From: a virus
DNA: 31,736 bases
Direction: 5' to 3' (one strand)
Virus record (IMG/VR): IMGVR_UViG_3300025102_000148
Coordinates: 1 to 31,736 of that record
Positions within the stretch are counted from its first letter, which is position 1; each line of letters starts with the position of its first letter. The notes beneath the pieces were generated by a model. It was not told where the DNA came from. It searched no databases and worked only from the letters and a program-made list of their open reading frames with translations. Positions 31,082 to 31,736 of the stretch are shown here, piece after piece. A program made the position numbers and the translations under genes.

Positions 31082-31097
31082 TGTTTCACGTGAAACA
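31082..31097. promoter_or_regulatory. parS: parS site 3
   Basis: A third perfect TGTTTCACGTGAAACA, about 6.8 kb from site 2 and 127 bases before the terL start codon. ParB bound here would sit next to the packaging genes. Confidence 0.9.
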
Positions 31098-31181
31098 TCG
31101 TAAAACGTAAAAAGGTTTGCATGTTTCAGTTTTGCTGGTAAAAGTTTGGGTATAAAAATTTTTAAAAATTTAAAACATATC

Positions 31182-31199
31182 ATCTTATAAAATCTTATA
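31182..31199 (-). promoter_or_regulatory. tandem TATAAGAT boxes upstream of terL
   Basis: ATCTTATA at 31182-31189 and again at 31192-31199, 10 bp apart, is the reverse complement of the box pair at 23078-23095. It lies 25 bases before the terL start codon, in AT-rich DNA. No clear -35 element is seen, so it may be a regulator site or a phage-specific promoter. Confidence 0.5.
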
Positions 31200-31223
31200 C
31201 GGTGATACGTTTCAGGAGCCTCG

Positions 31224-31736
31224 ATGCCGACTATAAATTCCGAGAATGCCAGCGAAAGATTACTGAAGCTTCAATATCGGTTGGCGCAGATCGAAAAAAA
31301 GGAGCGGTCATACGAAGATTTCCTTACTTTTGTGAAACTTATGTGGCCAGAATTTATTGCAGGAAACCACCATAAGATAATCGCAGATAAATTGCAGAGG
31401 ATCGCATCTGGCGAATTAAAAAGATTAATCGTCAATATGCCTCCGAGACACACGAAGTCTGAGTTTGCATCCTTTTTGTTTCCCGCGTGGATGATGGGAC
31501 GCAATCCCAACATGAAGATCATTCAGGCGACGCACACAACCGAGCTCGCGGTGGGCTTTGGTAGAAAAGTTAAGAACCTTCTGGACAGAGACGACTACAA
31601 AGAACTTTTTGACACGCGATTAGCGGCAGACTCAAAAGCTTCTGGACGTTTCGACACGGATCGCGGCGGCATGTACTATGCTGTTGGTGTGGGCTCGAAC
31701 TTAGCTGGTCGTGGTGGTGATCTGGTGATTATTGAT
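31224..31736 (+). CDS. terL: terminase large subunit (5' part, cut by window end)
   Basis: The first 171 codons are visible; AGGAG precedes the ATG. NMPPRHTKSEFASF (about 73-86) is the Walker A-like ATPase motif typical of phage terminases, ATHTTELAVGFGRKVKNLL is the following conserved block, and DLVIID at the very end is the beginning of Walker B. The protein would be the ATP-driven packaging motor with a C-terminal nuclease not seen here. It is preceded by a parS site and tandem TATAAGAT boxes and is separated from terS by accessory genes. Confidence 0.93.
   Translation, partial: MPTINSENASERLLKLQYRLAQIEKKERSYEDFLTFVKLMWPEFIAGNHHKIIADKLQRIASGELKRLIVNMPPRHTKSEFASFLFPAWMMGRNPNMKIIQATHTTELAVGFGRKVKNLLDRDDYKELFDTRLAADSKASGRFDTDRGGMYYAVGVGSNLAGRGGDLVIID

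Larger units (their letters stand above)
30539..31223. other. 685-base noncoding region before the large terminase
   Basis: I see no convincing gene here. It holds, in order, a terminator (30586-30616), a GC-rich block with a 39-bp inverted repeat (30682-30895), two copies of GCAGCAAAAA (about 30953 and 30972), a parS site (31082-31097), an AT-rich stretch (31151-31180) and tandem ATCTTATA boxes (31182-31199). The GC rise to roughly 60 percent in 30640-30940 is sharp. The packaging site, an origin or a structured RNA are the main possibilities. Confidence 0.6.

Noticed and set aside
1-31736. tRNA genes, integrase, lysis genes
   Set aside because: I found no cloverleaf with a GTTC-type T-arm, no tyrosine or serine recombinase motifs and no holin/endolysin pattern in the readable genes; small or divergent ones could be missed by eye.

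Overview
The window reads as part of the genome of a tailed double-stranded DNA phage. It is densely coded, most neighbouring genes overlap by ATGA or TAATG, and it holds tail/ejection genes, a full replication set and both terminase subunits. I see no rRNA, tRNA, CRISPR, transposase or integrase. The morphology is probably short-tailed: a P22 gp10-like stabilisation/tail protein is followed by four large ejection-type proteins and no sheath, tube or tape-measure genes. The PolA type, AEP primase-polymerase and low-to-moderate GC resemble uncultured marine podophages of alphaproteobacteria. That host is inferred, not shown. Portal, capsid and lysis genes are not in the window and presumably lie left of position 1 or right of 31736.

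Layout. (1) 1-11478, rightward: the end of one upstream gene, then seven virion or virion-linked genes. (2) 11475-12926, leftward: a lone SNF2-type helicase. (3) 13033-19825, rightward replication operon: coiled-coil protein, SSB-like protein with a DIPF tail, AEP primase, UvrD-like helicase, zinc-ribbon protein, DUF6378-like protein and PolA with Leu at the position equivalent to E. coli 762. (4) 19822-20276: a possible leftward microprotein and a rightward ribbon-helix-helix candidate. (5) 20273-23052, leftward: ten small genes, including an HTH protein and an HTH protein with a C-terminal membrane helix. (6) 23135-25626, rightward: a DnaJ-zinc-finger/DUF3846-like fusion, small proteins, a cysteine-peptidase candidate and a control region with two parS sites. 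(7) 25627-25932: a symmetric noncoding repeat region. (8) 25933-30538, rightward: small terminase, PD-(D/E)XK nuclease, a two-domain beta-clamp-like protein, then small unknown genes separated by a repeated intergenic module. (9) 30539-31223: a GC-rich inverted repeat, a third parS and a promoter-like box. (10) 31224 to the end: N-terminal part of the large terminase.

How it may work together. PolA, a phage sliding clamp, SSB-like protein, primase and two helicases would make a largely self-sufficient replisome; PolA carries a clamp-binding-like QFPLF near its N-terminus. Four control regions share a tandem TATAAGAT-type box with 10-bp spacing, two of them at divergent junctions, which points to one phage regulator; the RHH and HTH proteins are candidates. 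Three perfect copies of the bacterial chromosomal parS site with no ParB gene in view suggest use of host ParB. This fits a temperate-like or persistent lifestyle, as does the PolA Leu residue, but neither proves it.
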